A DNA stretch of 64,000 bases, taken from positions 8,929,964 to 8,993,963 of the forward strand of contig CM026431.1 of NCBI GenBank assembly GCA_014871385.1, read 5' to 3'. This DNA comes from Ceratodon purpureus. Lineage: Eukaryota > Streptophyta > Bryopsida > Pseudoditrichales > Ditrichaceae. A model generated the notes under the pieces. The model saw only the letters and a list, made by a program, of their open reading frames with translations. It did no database searches and was not told where the DNA came from. A program made the translations under genes and the position numbers. The first letter of the stretch is position 1, and every line of letters begins with the position of its first letter. Positions 9,526 to 19,316 of the stretch are shown in pieces.

Positions 9526-11436
9526 CTAAGCCTCTACTGAGGTCGCGATGGCATCAACCAGCTTCTCCAGGGCAGCTCCAGCCGGGTCTTGAGATGTCCC
9601 CCCGGACTCGGTGGTACTGGAGCTGAGTCCACCACCATGAGTGGCTGTGTCCTCGGCCTCCCGGCGTGGAGGGGCTTGTGTCCCCCGCTGGAAGCTGAGG
9701 TCATCTGACTTCTGGGTGCTCGCAACACCACCGCCATCCCCTCCATCTGCTGGCAGCACGGCCACGGATACTAGGGGCTGAGCGGAGATCTTGGCGATGA
9801 CATACGGACCCGAAGCCTCGGACTCCTCCAAAAAGCGAGTCTTCTTCTTGACTTGGTTTTCCTCCCCCAAAGGAGGAGAAGAGCGCTCAGCGGCTCTCTT
9901 GCTGCCAGCAACGGGGCTCTGGACGTTTGGGGCTCCCACCTCGGACTTGAGAACCTCAAGGAGGTGCTGCAGCTCCGCTTGAGCCGACTCATGCAGTGGA
10001 AATCCCCATTGCCCAAGCCATCCCCCACTCAAGGAGCGGCAGCAACGGCTACACTTGGCGTCAAGGGAGAAGACAACCTCAAACATGCAATGTGGGTGTG
10101 CCAAGCAGCCGCAGTTCAAGAGTACACAAGCAGCGTCAACAAAGTACCGCGCACAAAAGGGGCAAGGGTCGGAAACCTGAATGGGGAGGGCTCGAAACTC
10201 GGATGGCAGGTGTGGGAGCACACTCTTCGGGCGAATGAATGCCGCTGCCAGCTCCAGGGTCATGATCTCCACGCTAAGAGCACCAATCTTGGCCTTGCAC
10301 CTCTCTATGTCCCCCATCAAAGCATCCATCTGCTTCTCCTTCTTGTCAATGCGAAGCTGGGCTTCTTCGGCAGCCTTGCTCGCATTGGCCATCTGATCAC
10401 CACCTAGACGGGCCAGAGCATCCAATCGCTTCTTCTCTGCCGTGTTGCCAGCGGCCGCGGCTATCTTGCTGGCAGCACGGTGGGCAGCTATCTCCTCATA
10501 GAACCGGCCCTCCTCATCCTCCTTCTCCTGCATAAAGGTCCTCTGGTTCTTGATATCTCCAAGAAACAACTCCCTCTGAGCCTCCTTCTTCGTGAGCTCG
10601 GCCTGAAATCTCGCCTTCTTGGCCCTGGCCTGGTCCAGCTTCGCCTTCGGATCCGTGCTGGGTCGGTCTTCATCCTTGCTGCCAGCAAGTGAAGACTTGG
10701 GCAAGCTCTCCTCCTCAGTGATCAAGGGCGCCTTCGACTTGAGGTGGCTTTGAGTGCGACCCCGAGCTCCCTCTGCTGCAGGCGCTCCCTTGCTCCTGCT
10801 CCCCGTAACAAGGACCCCGTGGCTAGGTCCGATGCCGACTCCCTCAATGGCCATGACCGTGTTGCCAGCAGAGGGTTTGTCGTCGATGTGGCCAGCGAGC
10901 ACGTCGATGAGGGCCTCGATCTGCTCTCTGAAGGCTGGGGGTGTGAGCTTGAGAGGGTTGCGGGCATCTTTCTTATCACGTGCCTTCTGCAAGGTCGCGG
11001 CTTTCTCTGCCCAGTTGACGTCTTCGCCCAGCTCGAAGGTCAGATGGCAGCCTCGCAGGAAGGAGGTACCAAATGTCCCGTTGTCAGGGCCTTCACCTCC
11101 ATACACCTTCGCATGCTGGAGTGTGTAAGCCTCGACAGCCTGCTTGTCGGTGCAGTCAGCAATGTGGTGGCGCCCTCCATGTCGTTCCGGCCACCTCTTA
11201 ATGAACAAGGATTTCTTGCATACCTTGTCACTGCTGAGCTCGGTGAAGGATATCCCTTCCTTGCAGAGCCCAAGTGCACGGTTGAAGAAATCGACGTCGT
11301 AGTTTGCGCTCTTCCTACCAAGAAGAAAGGGCGCCATCACCACGGCCTTGTCCGCCACATGCTGCGGTAGAGCCTTCATGTCGAAAGGGAGGTCCCACTG
11401 CATGAGAACACCGTCGTCCTTGCTGCCAGCAACCAT
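9526..11436 (-). CDS. TE-B gene B: 'VNWA' domain, coiled coil and RING-like finger
   Basis: A single open frame encodes 636 residues on the minus strand. I chose the ATG at 11436 (MVAGSKDDG). An upstream in-frame ATG adds six residues but sits across a TTGTGTTGCAG that could be a splice acceptor. Residues about 40-150 form the shared segment (SANYDVDFFNRALGLCKEG, ADCTDKQAVEAYTLQHAKVY, FLRGCHLTFELGEDVNWAEK). Residues about 265-395 form a long charged coiled coil. Residues 425-466 hold a RING-like cluster (CPFC, NCGCLAHPHC, KCSRCC) followed by GGWLGQWGFP. The C-terminal 150 residues are disordered and basic, with KRAAERSS and KKKTR resembling nuclear signals. The AGSK/AGN peptides repeat because the TE-B DNA motif lies in the coding sequence. 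The architecture parallels gene A. It may be an accessory protein of transposition or anti-silencing, which is inference. Confidence 0.7.
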   Translation of the reverse strand: MVAGSKDDGVLMQWDLPFDMKALPQHVADKAVVMAPFLLGRKSANYDVDFFNRALGLCKEGISFTELSSDKVCKKSLFIKRWPERHGGRHHIADCTDKQAVEAYTLQHAKVYGGEGPDNGTFGTSFLRGCHLTFELGEDVNWAEKAATLQKARDKKDARNPLKLTPPAFREQIEALIDVLAGHIDDKPSAGNTVMAIEGVGIGPSHGVLVTGSRSKGAPAAEGARGRTQSHLKSKAPLITEEESLPKSSLAGSKDEDRPSTDPKAKLDQARAKKARFQAELTKKEAQRELFLGDIKNQRTFMQEKEDEEGRFYEEIAAHRAASKIAAAAGNTAEKKRLDALARLGGDQMANASKAAEEAQLRIDKKEKQMDALMGDIERCKAKIGALSVEIMTLELAAAFIRPKSVLPHLPSEFRALPIQVSDPCPFCARYFVDAACVLLNCGCLAHPHCMFEVVFSLDAKCSRCCRSLSGGWLGQWGFPLHESAQAELQHLLEVLKSEVGAPNVQSPVAGSKRAAERSSPPLGEENQVKKKTRFLEESEASGPYVIAKISAQPLVSVAVLPADGGDGGGVASTQKSDDLSFQRGTQAPPRREAEDTATHGGGLSSSTTESGGTSQDPAGAALEKLVDAIATSVEA

Positions 11437-12552
11437 GGCTGCAACACAACACACACTTGTAAACCTTGACAGTAGCTGAACTTAAATAGAAGCACTCTAA
11501 GTCCTATAAACAATGAAGTAGGAAAGAGGGTATATGCAATGTTTACCTTCCGAGGTCACAGCAAGCACTATAGCAACACGTGAGGAAAGCTTCTTCCATA
11601 CAGTTCATCACACATTCACAAAAAAGAACTTCACAGAACCATTTAACTTGAATGGCACCCTGACTACTCTCTGAAATTTGAATTTAAAAAATCCTGGCAG
11701 CTGATGTACTGCTGTCGCAAGCCATGGGGGGGTTTGGTTACCTGATCATTGCAGCCCTCTTTCTCTCCACCGAGCTGCCTGGCGCGCTCCTTCAGTCGCC
11801 CTCCACCGAGCTGGGCCACCGAGCTGCGCACCTCCACCGACCAGCGCACCTCCACCAACTCGTGCCCTCCGCGACCTCTCCACCAAAGCGTGCCGTCCGC
11901 GCCTCTTCGTCGATCTTCCTCTGCCGTCGGGGGGCGCAAGCTGCTCTCCACAGCGTCGCCTTAAGAGCGAGCTCTCCGCAAGCTGCCGACGGAGCTGCCT
12001 GGCGTCCTCCCTCTTGCAGCCTCCGTCGCGTCCTCGCCTCCTCGCCTCGCGTTGCCGAGGGCCTCCCTCCTGCAGCTACTCCGCTGCGAGCTCCATCTCC
12101 GGCGTCGGGGAGGTGGCGTGCTGGCAACAGTGGAGCAAGAGGGGGGAAGCGAGGCACTCCTCCCCCTCTCCATACCACGCGGGTATAGATGCCGCGGTCA
12201 TAGGTGAATGACTGCGGAATTACTGTACCCCCTTCAAATTGTCACGTCACCTTTCTTTTATATTTAAAAAATGATCATAAATTCTGAAAGTAATTCGAGG
12301 AAATTGAGAAAAGTTTTTTAAATTTTTTTTAAAAAAGGGACAAAAGAAGTTTTAAAAAATGGGGGATAAATATAAAGAATGGAGGGGAAAGAGAATAAAA
12401 TTAAATTAAAAAACAATGGGAGGAAAAACATAAAGAATGGAGGAAAAAAATAAAGAATGGGGAAAAAAAAAAGGAAAGGGAGAAAAAGAAAAAAGAAAAT
12501 TGTATCTCCAAAAAATGGGTAGAGAGAAAAAGAAAAAAAAAAAAAAAAGAGG

Positions 12553-12584
<32 letters not shown>

Positions 12585-13451
12585 AACCCAGAAAACAAAT
12601 GATGAGAGATAAGAGAATTCTCTCAAGTTGGAAGGAAAACAAAATCTAAACAAAAACCAAAATGGGAAAAAATAGAATAAAAAATAAATAAAGATAAAAA
12701 CTCCAAAATAAAAAATAATGAACGGTAAGAGAATTATCTGAAATTGGATGGAAAAAAATAAAAGAAAGACAATATAAAAACCAAATGAAAATAAAACCTT
12801 ATTTGAGCTTTGAAATTAAAAAGATAAAATTTTTAAAAAAAAAAAAAAACATACAACACGATAAAAATCTAAACAGAAAATAAAAACCAAAATGAAAATA
12901 AAACCTCACTCGGAAATTTTAAAAATACTTGACTATTGGAAAAAAATAAGAGATGTCGGGGAACTAACTAAATCTAAAAATGAAAAGGGAAATAAATATA
13001 AATAAAAAAACAAATTAGTAAGTTAGTAACCAGAACAAGAAAGGGTCTTAAATAATAATTTGTGGGACTTAAATGACATGGAGACATAATCTAAACCAAA
13101 TGAAATTTAACCCTTATTTAGCGATTTCAAAAATACTTAAATGCGGGGGAATAAAAAAATAAAAGATAAAAGAATTATCTGACTCTAATTTGTCTGAGTA
13201 TGGACGATGTTTCCTTGACTATGTATTCGCACATGTACTAAATTTTGAGAGTGAATTGCCTAAATTTTTGAATTTTTTAATATTTTTTTTAATGAAAGTG
13301 TACATTTGAAGACAATTTAAGCGTTCATGTAACTACTCGCTTCACTATCCTCTCTATAGAATACAGTATCTTTGAAAGGCATTACTTCTTTATAACATTA
13401 CCCTTCTACAAAACATTGTATACCAAAAAAAACTCCATGACTCTGAGCTCC
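11437..13451. other. TE-B internal non-coding spacer: GC-rich patch and A-rich tract
   Basis: Upstream of gene B the DNA is first ordinary (to about 11730). It then becomes a GC-rich patch at 11740-12190 with repeated GAGCTGC, CTCCGTCG and CGCACCTCCACCGA phrases; long frames there reflect composition. From about 12240 to 13370 the plus strand is extremely A-rich, with degenerate tandem phrases such as TAAAGAATGGAGGAAAAA and AAATAAAAACCAAAATGAAA. I see no gene. The GC-rich patch may be the promoter and leader of gene B. Confidence 0.5.
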
Positions 13452-16400
13452 CTAGTCGCTGTCAGCATGTGCAATGTCGACATCGGGGGCAATATCCTCC
13501 CCGGCACCCCTATTGCCAGCATCCGCGATGTCCTCATCGTTGTTAGCAGCGTCCCTCTGTTCATCTTCCTCGCCCCCACTGCCAACCATGTCCCCGTTGG
13601 CATTCCATTCCTGCTCTTCTTCCATCATCCAATCTCCTTCGTCCTCCATGACTTCTTCAAGAACATATGCTCGTCCAACACGCCTCCTCCTTGACCTCCA
13701 CTCCTGGCAGGCAATGGCAGCGTTTGATTGTTGCCACCGCTCGCGTCTGCTGGCCGCCTCAATGGCCCGTGCTCCGTCATCCGGGTCAGGTACAGCTCCC
13801 TGGATTTCCATTTTTTTCCTATATCGATGTTGTATGTTTCGGTACCAATGCTAGATCTGCTGGAGAATCGCACTAGTACGGGCTTTTCCACCACCATGGG
13901 CTGTATGTGCCTGATGTGCTGCCTTCGCTTGGTGGTGTGATTTCTCCATGCCTTGGCAGCTCCACACTCCAAGGCTCCCATAGTGTTCCACAAACCAAGT
14001 GGAGTGCCGTACAATTACGTGCTGTCAACAAGAAGAAGGAAGTTAAAAGCCGGATACTTAGGTCAAGTAGACGGTTCACTGAAGAAACACCAAAAGCAAC
14101 AACAGACAGAGCCGGGAGCATACCATATAATGGGTAACATGCTCCTCTCCGAAGGCCTTTAAGTATGCCTTTCCCCACTTGTGTATCTTCTGCTTGAATT
14201 GCATCCGTTGCTCTGCTGTCAACACCAGTCCTGTCAAATATGGTACGACATCTTCAAAGGCTTGCCACATCTGGTACTTTGCAATGAGGTCAGCCCCACT
14301 CCCGGCATTATTATTCTCAGCTTGACATATATCCTTCCAGGCCTTATCATTTCCAGACCAAACGCTTGGCCTAAAAAGCCTGCTGGCAACGGTACCACTC
14401 AAAGAGGGTTTTTGCGGCACGTTTCCGGTGTTGCCACTGAGCTTGGGGTCCCTCTTAATCTCCACGTTTCCACCATGAGCCCCAATCGCGGACAACGACT
14501 TCTCCATCTGTTCAATTGCAGTAGCCCTCAGTCTCTGATTCTGTATGTTCCAAACATACATGATATGCATGTGCACTATCTTCTCCGTCAATCGAACCAA
14601 GGCATGCAATGTACAAATGTGTACTCTGGACAAAGGAATCGGCAGGATAGGCCTCCACCTAGTAGATGTTGCCATGTCACAAGATTCCTCAGGTACGCTG
14701 CTGGAAAATAGCCCCCCCACCCAGTTTGCTTTACCACGGCTCTTGATGGCAGCGTTTGCCTGGCTTGCTGTCCCCACAGTAGGCTTTATCCTCTTCTGGT
14801 CGCAATATATGCAGTTCATTGCACACGACGGCCCTGACTGGAGCCCGTACATACACTTGATCGTCTTCATGTCCGCAGCAAGATGCCACTCCACCTGGAA
14901 TTCTCCAACTTCGGGGACCGTGAGTTTCTCGCCACTTGACTGCGCTGCTATCACAGCCGGGATGTTCGACTTTCCAAATATCCACGAGAGAACATCGTAG
15001 GACTCCTTCTCGACCTGAAACGTGGCAACTGGCCAAATCTCCTGCTCTGATTGTACTGAGAAGTACCTCTCGTGGTCCACCTGAATGTTAGTGTCCAGAG
15101 CCCGATTCATCAATGTGATGCTAACACGTTCAAATTTCCGTTAATAATCTCTGCCTCATCCAGCTTGAGGACAAATATTAACGGAGCCCCTTCCAACTCT
15201 GCAAGAATATCCTCACGTGAGAATGTTTCTGTAATGCAATCGAATTAGCTTCCATTGTTAAACACATACAATGCAGTTGCTGGCACCAAACGGACATTCA
15301 CCATTGCTGTCAACAAGAGCAGAAGAGGCTTCATACCTGACTCCGTGATGCCATAAAAGATCACCATGCTCTGCTGGACCACCTCAAGGTCCGTGAATAG
15401 CGAGTTTTTTTCATCTAAGACCACCTCCTTTCGCTGCTCCTCAGATTTCTTGGTTTTCTTTGACACTGCTGGCAGCTCCATCCTTCCCTCAGCGTGGTAG
15501 TACTGGCCAATGAATTGTGGCAAGTTCGCATTTAGCTCCTGCCGAAGCCTTTTGACGTGGTAGGGACTAGGTAGTATGTTGGATTTGGCATCCTTGCCCA
15601 AATCCCGAACTGGAGCCTTCACGGCTTGGTAAATTGCACCATAACCTTTCAAGGACACCCCTGCTTGGTCGCAGGCAGCAAGAATATTACTCGGCCCTAC
15701 CCTTTTTCCAATTGCCTTCATGACGTTAGTAGCAATCTTTCTCTTAACATGCTCCATAGATGGCTGAGTTGCGAGGGTGAGACCTTCATGCCTAGTCAGT
15801 ATCTTTGCTAACGCTACAGCAGTTACTGTTTGGGAGGCTTTATCCCCATGAAGTCGCTGTTTCTCATGGTTGACCCGGTTGTTGTCGTTGACAGCATCCA
15901 CGAGATGAGGTTGCAAATGCGTCCTAACGAGCTTCACTCTGCGTTTTGCCCACCCTGAACCATGATTCAATTCATGAATCCCCCTGAGCGGTCGAGCCCT
16001 ACGTCGCATCCCCATAGGCGTGTCCTTCAAAGGGCTAGGCCCCTCCGGTAGGCGCTCACTTGCTTGCTGCCAGCGACGCACCTCGGTCTCCAAGCCCTGC
16101 ACCGTCACCCTATGATTTCTCTCCATGCTGCTCATCTCGGTTCGAATAGTCTCCAATTGAACCCGCAATTGCATGCATGTATCCTCAATGTCCCTGTTAT
16201 GGTCGAGCCTCTCTCGGCTGCCAGCAAGGTCCTCTCTCACCTTGCCGAGTTCTTCTTCTAAATGTCGGCACTGCATCTCCATCTCACTCCTTGTAGGTCC
16301 TCCTCCATCAACGAGACCCAATCTGCGTGCATATCCATACAGACCTTGCTCTCCATGACATATGAATTCCAGGCAATCTCGAAGAGTTCTGAATGGAGGT

Positions 16401-16534
16401 GGCCTCCCTGTTCCTGGATCAACCGGGTAAATGCTGCCATCGACCCACAAGTCAATGTTTGTATCCCCGGCTGCCCTCCGTCCTGGAAATGTTGATGGGC
16501 AGGGTTGCTCGGATCTCAATAAACCTCTCCTCAC
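13452..16534 (-). pseudogene. TE-B transposase, RAG1-like DDE layout, with zinc-binding insert
   Basis: Exons on the minus strand are 16534-15337, 15228-14124 and 14021-13452, with good splice sites (GAGTCAG|GTATGA, TTGCATTACAG, CATTATATG|GTATGC, TTGTTGACAG). The N-terminus is coiled-coil and basic. The catalytic core shows LIFVLKLDEAEI (first acid), VATFQVEKESYDVLSWIFG (second acid), then FQVEWHLAADMKTIKCMYGL with MNCIYCDQ (CxxC), CTLHALVRLTEKIV, GEEHVTHYM joined to HVIVRH, and EHYGSLGVWSCQGMEKSHH (third acid, Glu). This order, including the Cys pair and the GSLGVWS..GMEKSH end, parallels RAG1 (first Asp, second Asp, CxxC, ITNYFHKTL..H, DGSIGAWASEGNES). Two defects are visible: a one-base frame change near 15145, between LDEAEIING and ERVSITLMNRAL, and an in-frame TAG at 13851 before an intact acidic tail. 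The copy is therefore probably inactive. Superfamily assignment is tentative. Confidence 0.65.
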
Positions 16535-17357
16535 AAGTGGTGCGTAGCGTGCATCAATCCAACATGGTAGCTTGAAGGCTCCACCCCTGGTGTTGCCATC
16601 GAGAGTTCAAAATTCCGAAGTAGTGATTCAAGCTCTCAAGGCCCCGGATCGACCTGGAAGTATGCAGAGAATCGTTTTTAAGATTGCCATATACCCAAAA
16701 CCGCAGAGTTCACAACAACCAAACCCTATACCATAGCCACTCAAGGAAATTGCAGGATCAAATGAATAGCATGCAATGTACAAATGCACGACCCAAACTT
16801 GTCATAGAGAAATTGACACTTACACAACCTCTTCAGTCCACGGCAGGAGGTGTTGCAAGAACACCCTTCGAATGTTTGCTGCTCGAGTTTGTAACTGCTG
16901 CCAACGCGTATCTGCACAATCATGCTCACTGGTTTAGTTCTCACAATTTCCCCTGACTCTCTCGAATTTCACCTGCGAATTGGGTCGTTGGTCCTGCAAC
17001 ACCAAAATTCTAAGCACCCAACTTCGATTCACCCCATTCCCAGGTGGGGAGACCAACCTACTGTCGACCGAGCTCCATGGCTTCTTCCCGTTGTGGCAGC
17101 AAACTTCAAATCTTGAAACGGTTGACACCAATCTCCCGTCATCTCTCCTTCGAATCGGGCTTTAACTTCAATAAATGGGAGAAGGCGTGGTTCACCAAAC
17201 AAGGCAGCCACCTCGGCGCCACTAGGCACACCGACCCGCCCCGCAACCCCTTCCCGAGACCATTAAGTCGCCCTATTAACTCTGCGGGCAGCGATCCTGG
17301 CACCCGCTGCCAGCGACAGTGCCGCATTTGGGCAGGGAGTTCACCTAGAAAGGGCAG
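16535..17357. other. TE-B right subterminal region, probable transposase 5' exons and leader
   Basis: Between the transposase N-terminal exon and the right terminus, short minus-strand frames exist, but none can be tied to a protein family. The motif appears at 17308 (CGCTGCCAGCGAC) and, as variants, near 16899 and 17089. Upstream splice exons of the transposase may lie here. Confidence 0.35.
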
Positions 17358-17398
17358 GCTTACACGGCCTTATTTTGAGCTCATTTTTCTCCTAATGT
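17358..17398 (-). repeat. TE-B right terminal inverted repeat
   Basis: The reverse complement begins ACATTAGGAGAAAAAT and ends AGGCCGTGTAAGC, matching the left terminus. The flanking base pairs on the two sides do not give an obvious direct duplication. Confidence 0.8.
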
Positions 17399-17638
17399 GA
17401 ACTCATTCGCCACGAGTCGGATCCCACTGCCTCCCTTGTTAGGAAACACTCTCTTCAAATGAGCCTCGCTGACATGTGATGTCCCGCATTCTGTCTTCCC
17501 ACAGATGCCGGCGTCCTCTAACTTCAACTTCTCGGCAAAGTCCTGAACAGTCCACCTACACCGTTGGTGGAGCCCTTTTGCGAACTTGATCCTCTCGACA
17601 TTCTTCCTGTTCAGTTTAGGATCAGGTTTCATGAGCAC
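17399..17638 (-). pseudogene. Gene D, 5' part: N-terminal half of the shared domain
   Basis: From an ATG at 17638 or 17632, minus-strand codons read MLMKPDPKLNRKNVERIKFA, then WTVQDFAEKLKLEDAGICGK, then CGTSHVSEAHLKRVFPNKGG and SGIRLVANEF, and run straight into the TE-B terminus. The segment W..[D/E]F...L, C..S...L followed by a Gly-rich turn corresponds to residues 78-135 of gene A and 45-95 of gene B. The remainder of the domain is on the other side of TE-B at 6430-6686. Read together, the two halves give the same order of motifs as the intact paralogues. That shows TE-B landed inside this gene. Confidence 0.5.
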
Positions 17639-19305
17639 ACCCAGTGACCCACCACCTCAGCCTTTGCAAAATCCATCCAAACGTAAGTCCTACAATCAAT
17701 TTACTCTGTGACAGCAAGTCCACCTATGCATTCGCAAAGCCCCAAACCCTAAGGAACCTGAACCCTGTTCTGTCGAATGCTATGAAATCCGACACCCACA
17801 CCCCTCAAACCTAGGTCTGCTCCAACAGAATTCTGTCAGAAACTAAATCTCCAGCCACGCACCCTCCAAGACACAGGATCAACAAACATTCGGGAAGAGA
17901 AAATTCGCACTTTCTCCCGAAGCCTCGCAGGCACCGTGATCGACCAACCAAACTATCTCGATGCAACTCGCTTACTCTCTCGGAAAGTGTCAAGACAGTG
18001 AAGTGCACCATAGCTGATTGTGAAGGTTCTATTTCCTCGACCTATGCTGAAGCTGACTCCGTAGACCCTCACCAACATAAATGACGCCGCAACGCACCTG
18101 CATGCATCAACTCACCTGCCTTGGAAAAGGTGTTGATCCGGTTGAAGGATAGAATTGGCTGCAGAGCATTCACAACACTTCTTTGCGAGATCCTCCACAA
18201 TGAAGACATCTAACTCAGCTTCTGTGTCTGCCCTTAAACCCTTCCAACAAGTGTCACCCTAAACCCTACTCTCTTCTGTGGCAGTTGAACAGCCCTTCGC
18301 GTTCCCAAACGTTCCCACAATACAAAAACAGGCCACTGTAAATTCACTGTAAATTGGTCACATTTTGCACTTTGTGGTACACTTATTGTGCTTCCACCTA
18401 CCACAATTAGGATTTTTAATATTTTTAGACAAGATTTTTTTAGTGAACATTACAAATCATAGGAGTAATCTTTATGGATTTGAAAATTCAGCATTTAAAA
18501 AAATAAAAATAAAAATAGGGATTTTTTTGAAATTTTCAGCATTTAAGAAGTGAAAATTGGCAAAAGTGGGCCTGGAATTTTATGGGTTAATTGACAAAGT
18601 TTTCCCTAAAACTCACCTCGTCTTGGATGTGGCAACTTAGACAGTAGAAAAAATGGGCAAAAATTGGACAAACTCTTTCTATTTCTCGTACGTTTCTGTT
18701 CGAGTATAATGGTAGTTGTGGCATAAGAATGCAGCTAAGTCTGTGTGTATGTGCCTCATGAAGAGCCGCGGTTTAAACATGTAAGTTTGGGCGCAGTAAT
18801 ACTATCACAATTCTTGATTATACTACAGTACTACACATTCTTATCTATATTTTGCAACAAAATGGCAAGTCACGACATAGAGAGAGAGAGAGGAATCTAG
18901 TACACATCTTCCAACAAGGGAAGAGAACGACTGTGGCCCGCATGTCCAAGATAAGGTAGGACTTTCTAATGATGAATATTCCCAATGCAGAGTCACTCCC
19001 TTGACAAGCCATGAAAGGCCTCTGTTGGAACATGATCTCTTCAACCGGTACCGAATTTTAAAATACCGGTAAATACTTGCTAAAGACTTCTGAACACTTT
19101 CAAATCGCATCAACTATAATTACAAAGCGTTTCACTGTTGTTTTAATCATGATACGGTATTGCCTTACATACCATTTCGCTGACTCAGACTTCGTTTAAA
19201 CCGTTATATTTTATTCTACACAATTAATTGGTATCGTGAAAAGGTATACACCGTAATTATTGAGGGATCTGGGGATTTAGAAACTCAGAACGCAAGTTGG
19301 ACAGG
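17639..19305. other. Upstream flank of gene D and AT-rich spacer, no gene seen
   Basis: The first 650 bp contain telo-box-like AACCCTAA matches (near 17742 and 18260) and C-rich stretches as expected of a promoter or leader for gene D on the minus strand. From about 18360 the DNA becomes AT-rich with short repeats (AAAATAAAAATAAAAATAGG) and a GAGAGAGAGAG run near 18883. I see no supportable coding sequence or RNA gene. Confidence 0.4.
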
Positions 19306-19316
19306 TCAGTTCCACT

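Larger units (their letters stand above)
6936..17315. repeat. Dispersed TGCCAGC/GCTGGCA motif array of TE-B
   Basis: At least 21 exact TGCCAGC or GCTGGCA sites occur between the TE-B termini, often extended to the near-palindrome TTGCTGCCAGCAA (for example near 9899, 10678 and 11422). Many more variants differ by one base. Only about three exact sites were noticed in the rest of the window. The sites lie in coding and non-coding DNA on both strands. Inside gene B they are translated as repeated AGSK and AGN peptides. They probably serve as binding sites for an element-encoded protein or as silencing targets. Confidence 0.7.
6687..17398. mobile_element. TE-B: 10.7-kb DNA transposon with RAG1-like DDE transposase
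   Basis: Two 41-bp termini, 6687-6727 and 17358-17398, are inverted copies of each other at 36 of 41 positions, sharing ACATTAGGAGAAAAAT and AGGCCGTGTAAGC. Between them lie a multi-exon transposase (13452-16534, minus), a coiled-coil/RING-like gene (9526-11436, minus) and a gene with a probable ubiquitin-like end (7807-8868, plus). The motif TGCCAGC/GCTGGCA recurs at least 21 times inside and is rare outside. The element interrupts gene D: its two halves flank the termini on the same strand and in consistent order. I cannot see a convincing target-site duplication. The element is a plain DNA transposon. No reverse transcriptase, integrase or structural protein gene was seen. Confidence 0.75.

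Noticed and set aside
11724-12188. Long overlapping frames on both strands in a GC-rich patch
   Set aside because: All frames are open because of base composition. The peptides are low-complexity Ser/Pro/Arg/Ala mixtures without motifs.
12318-12653. Phe-rich 'membrane protein' frames
   Set aside because: They are direct translations of the A-rich tract on the opposite strand.
6687-17398. TE-B as a Polinton or other virus-like element
   Set aside because: There is no DNA polymerase, retroviral-type integrase, protease, packaging ATPase or capsid-like gene. The termini are short and the transposase is of DDE type.
6680-17405. Target-site duplication for TE-B
   Set aside because: Sequences next to the two termini (CTCTATA and GAACTCA) do not match. 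Only a trivial TA could be forced by shifting the ends.
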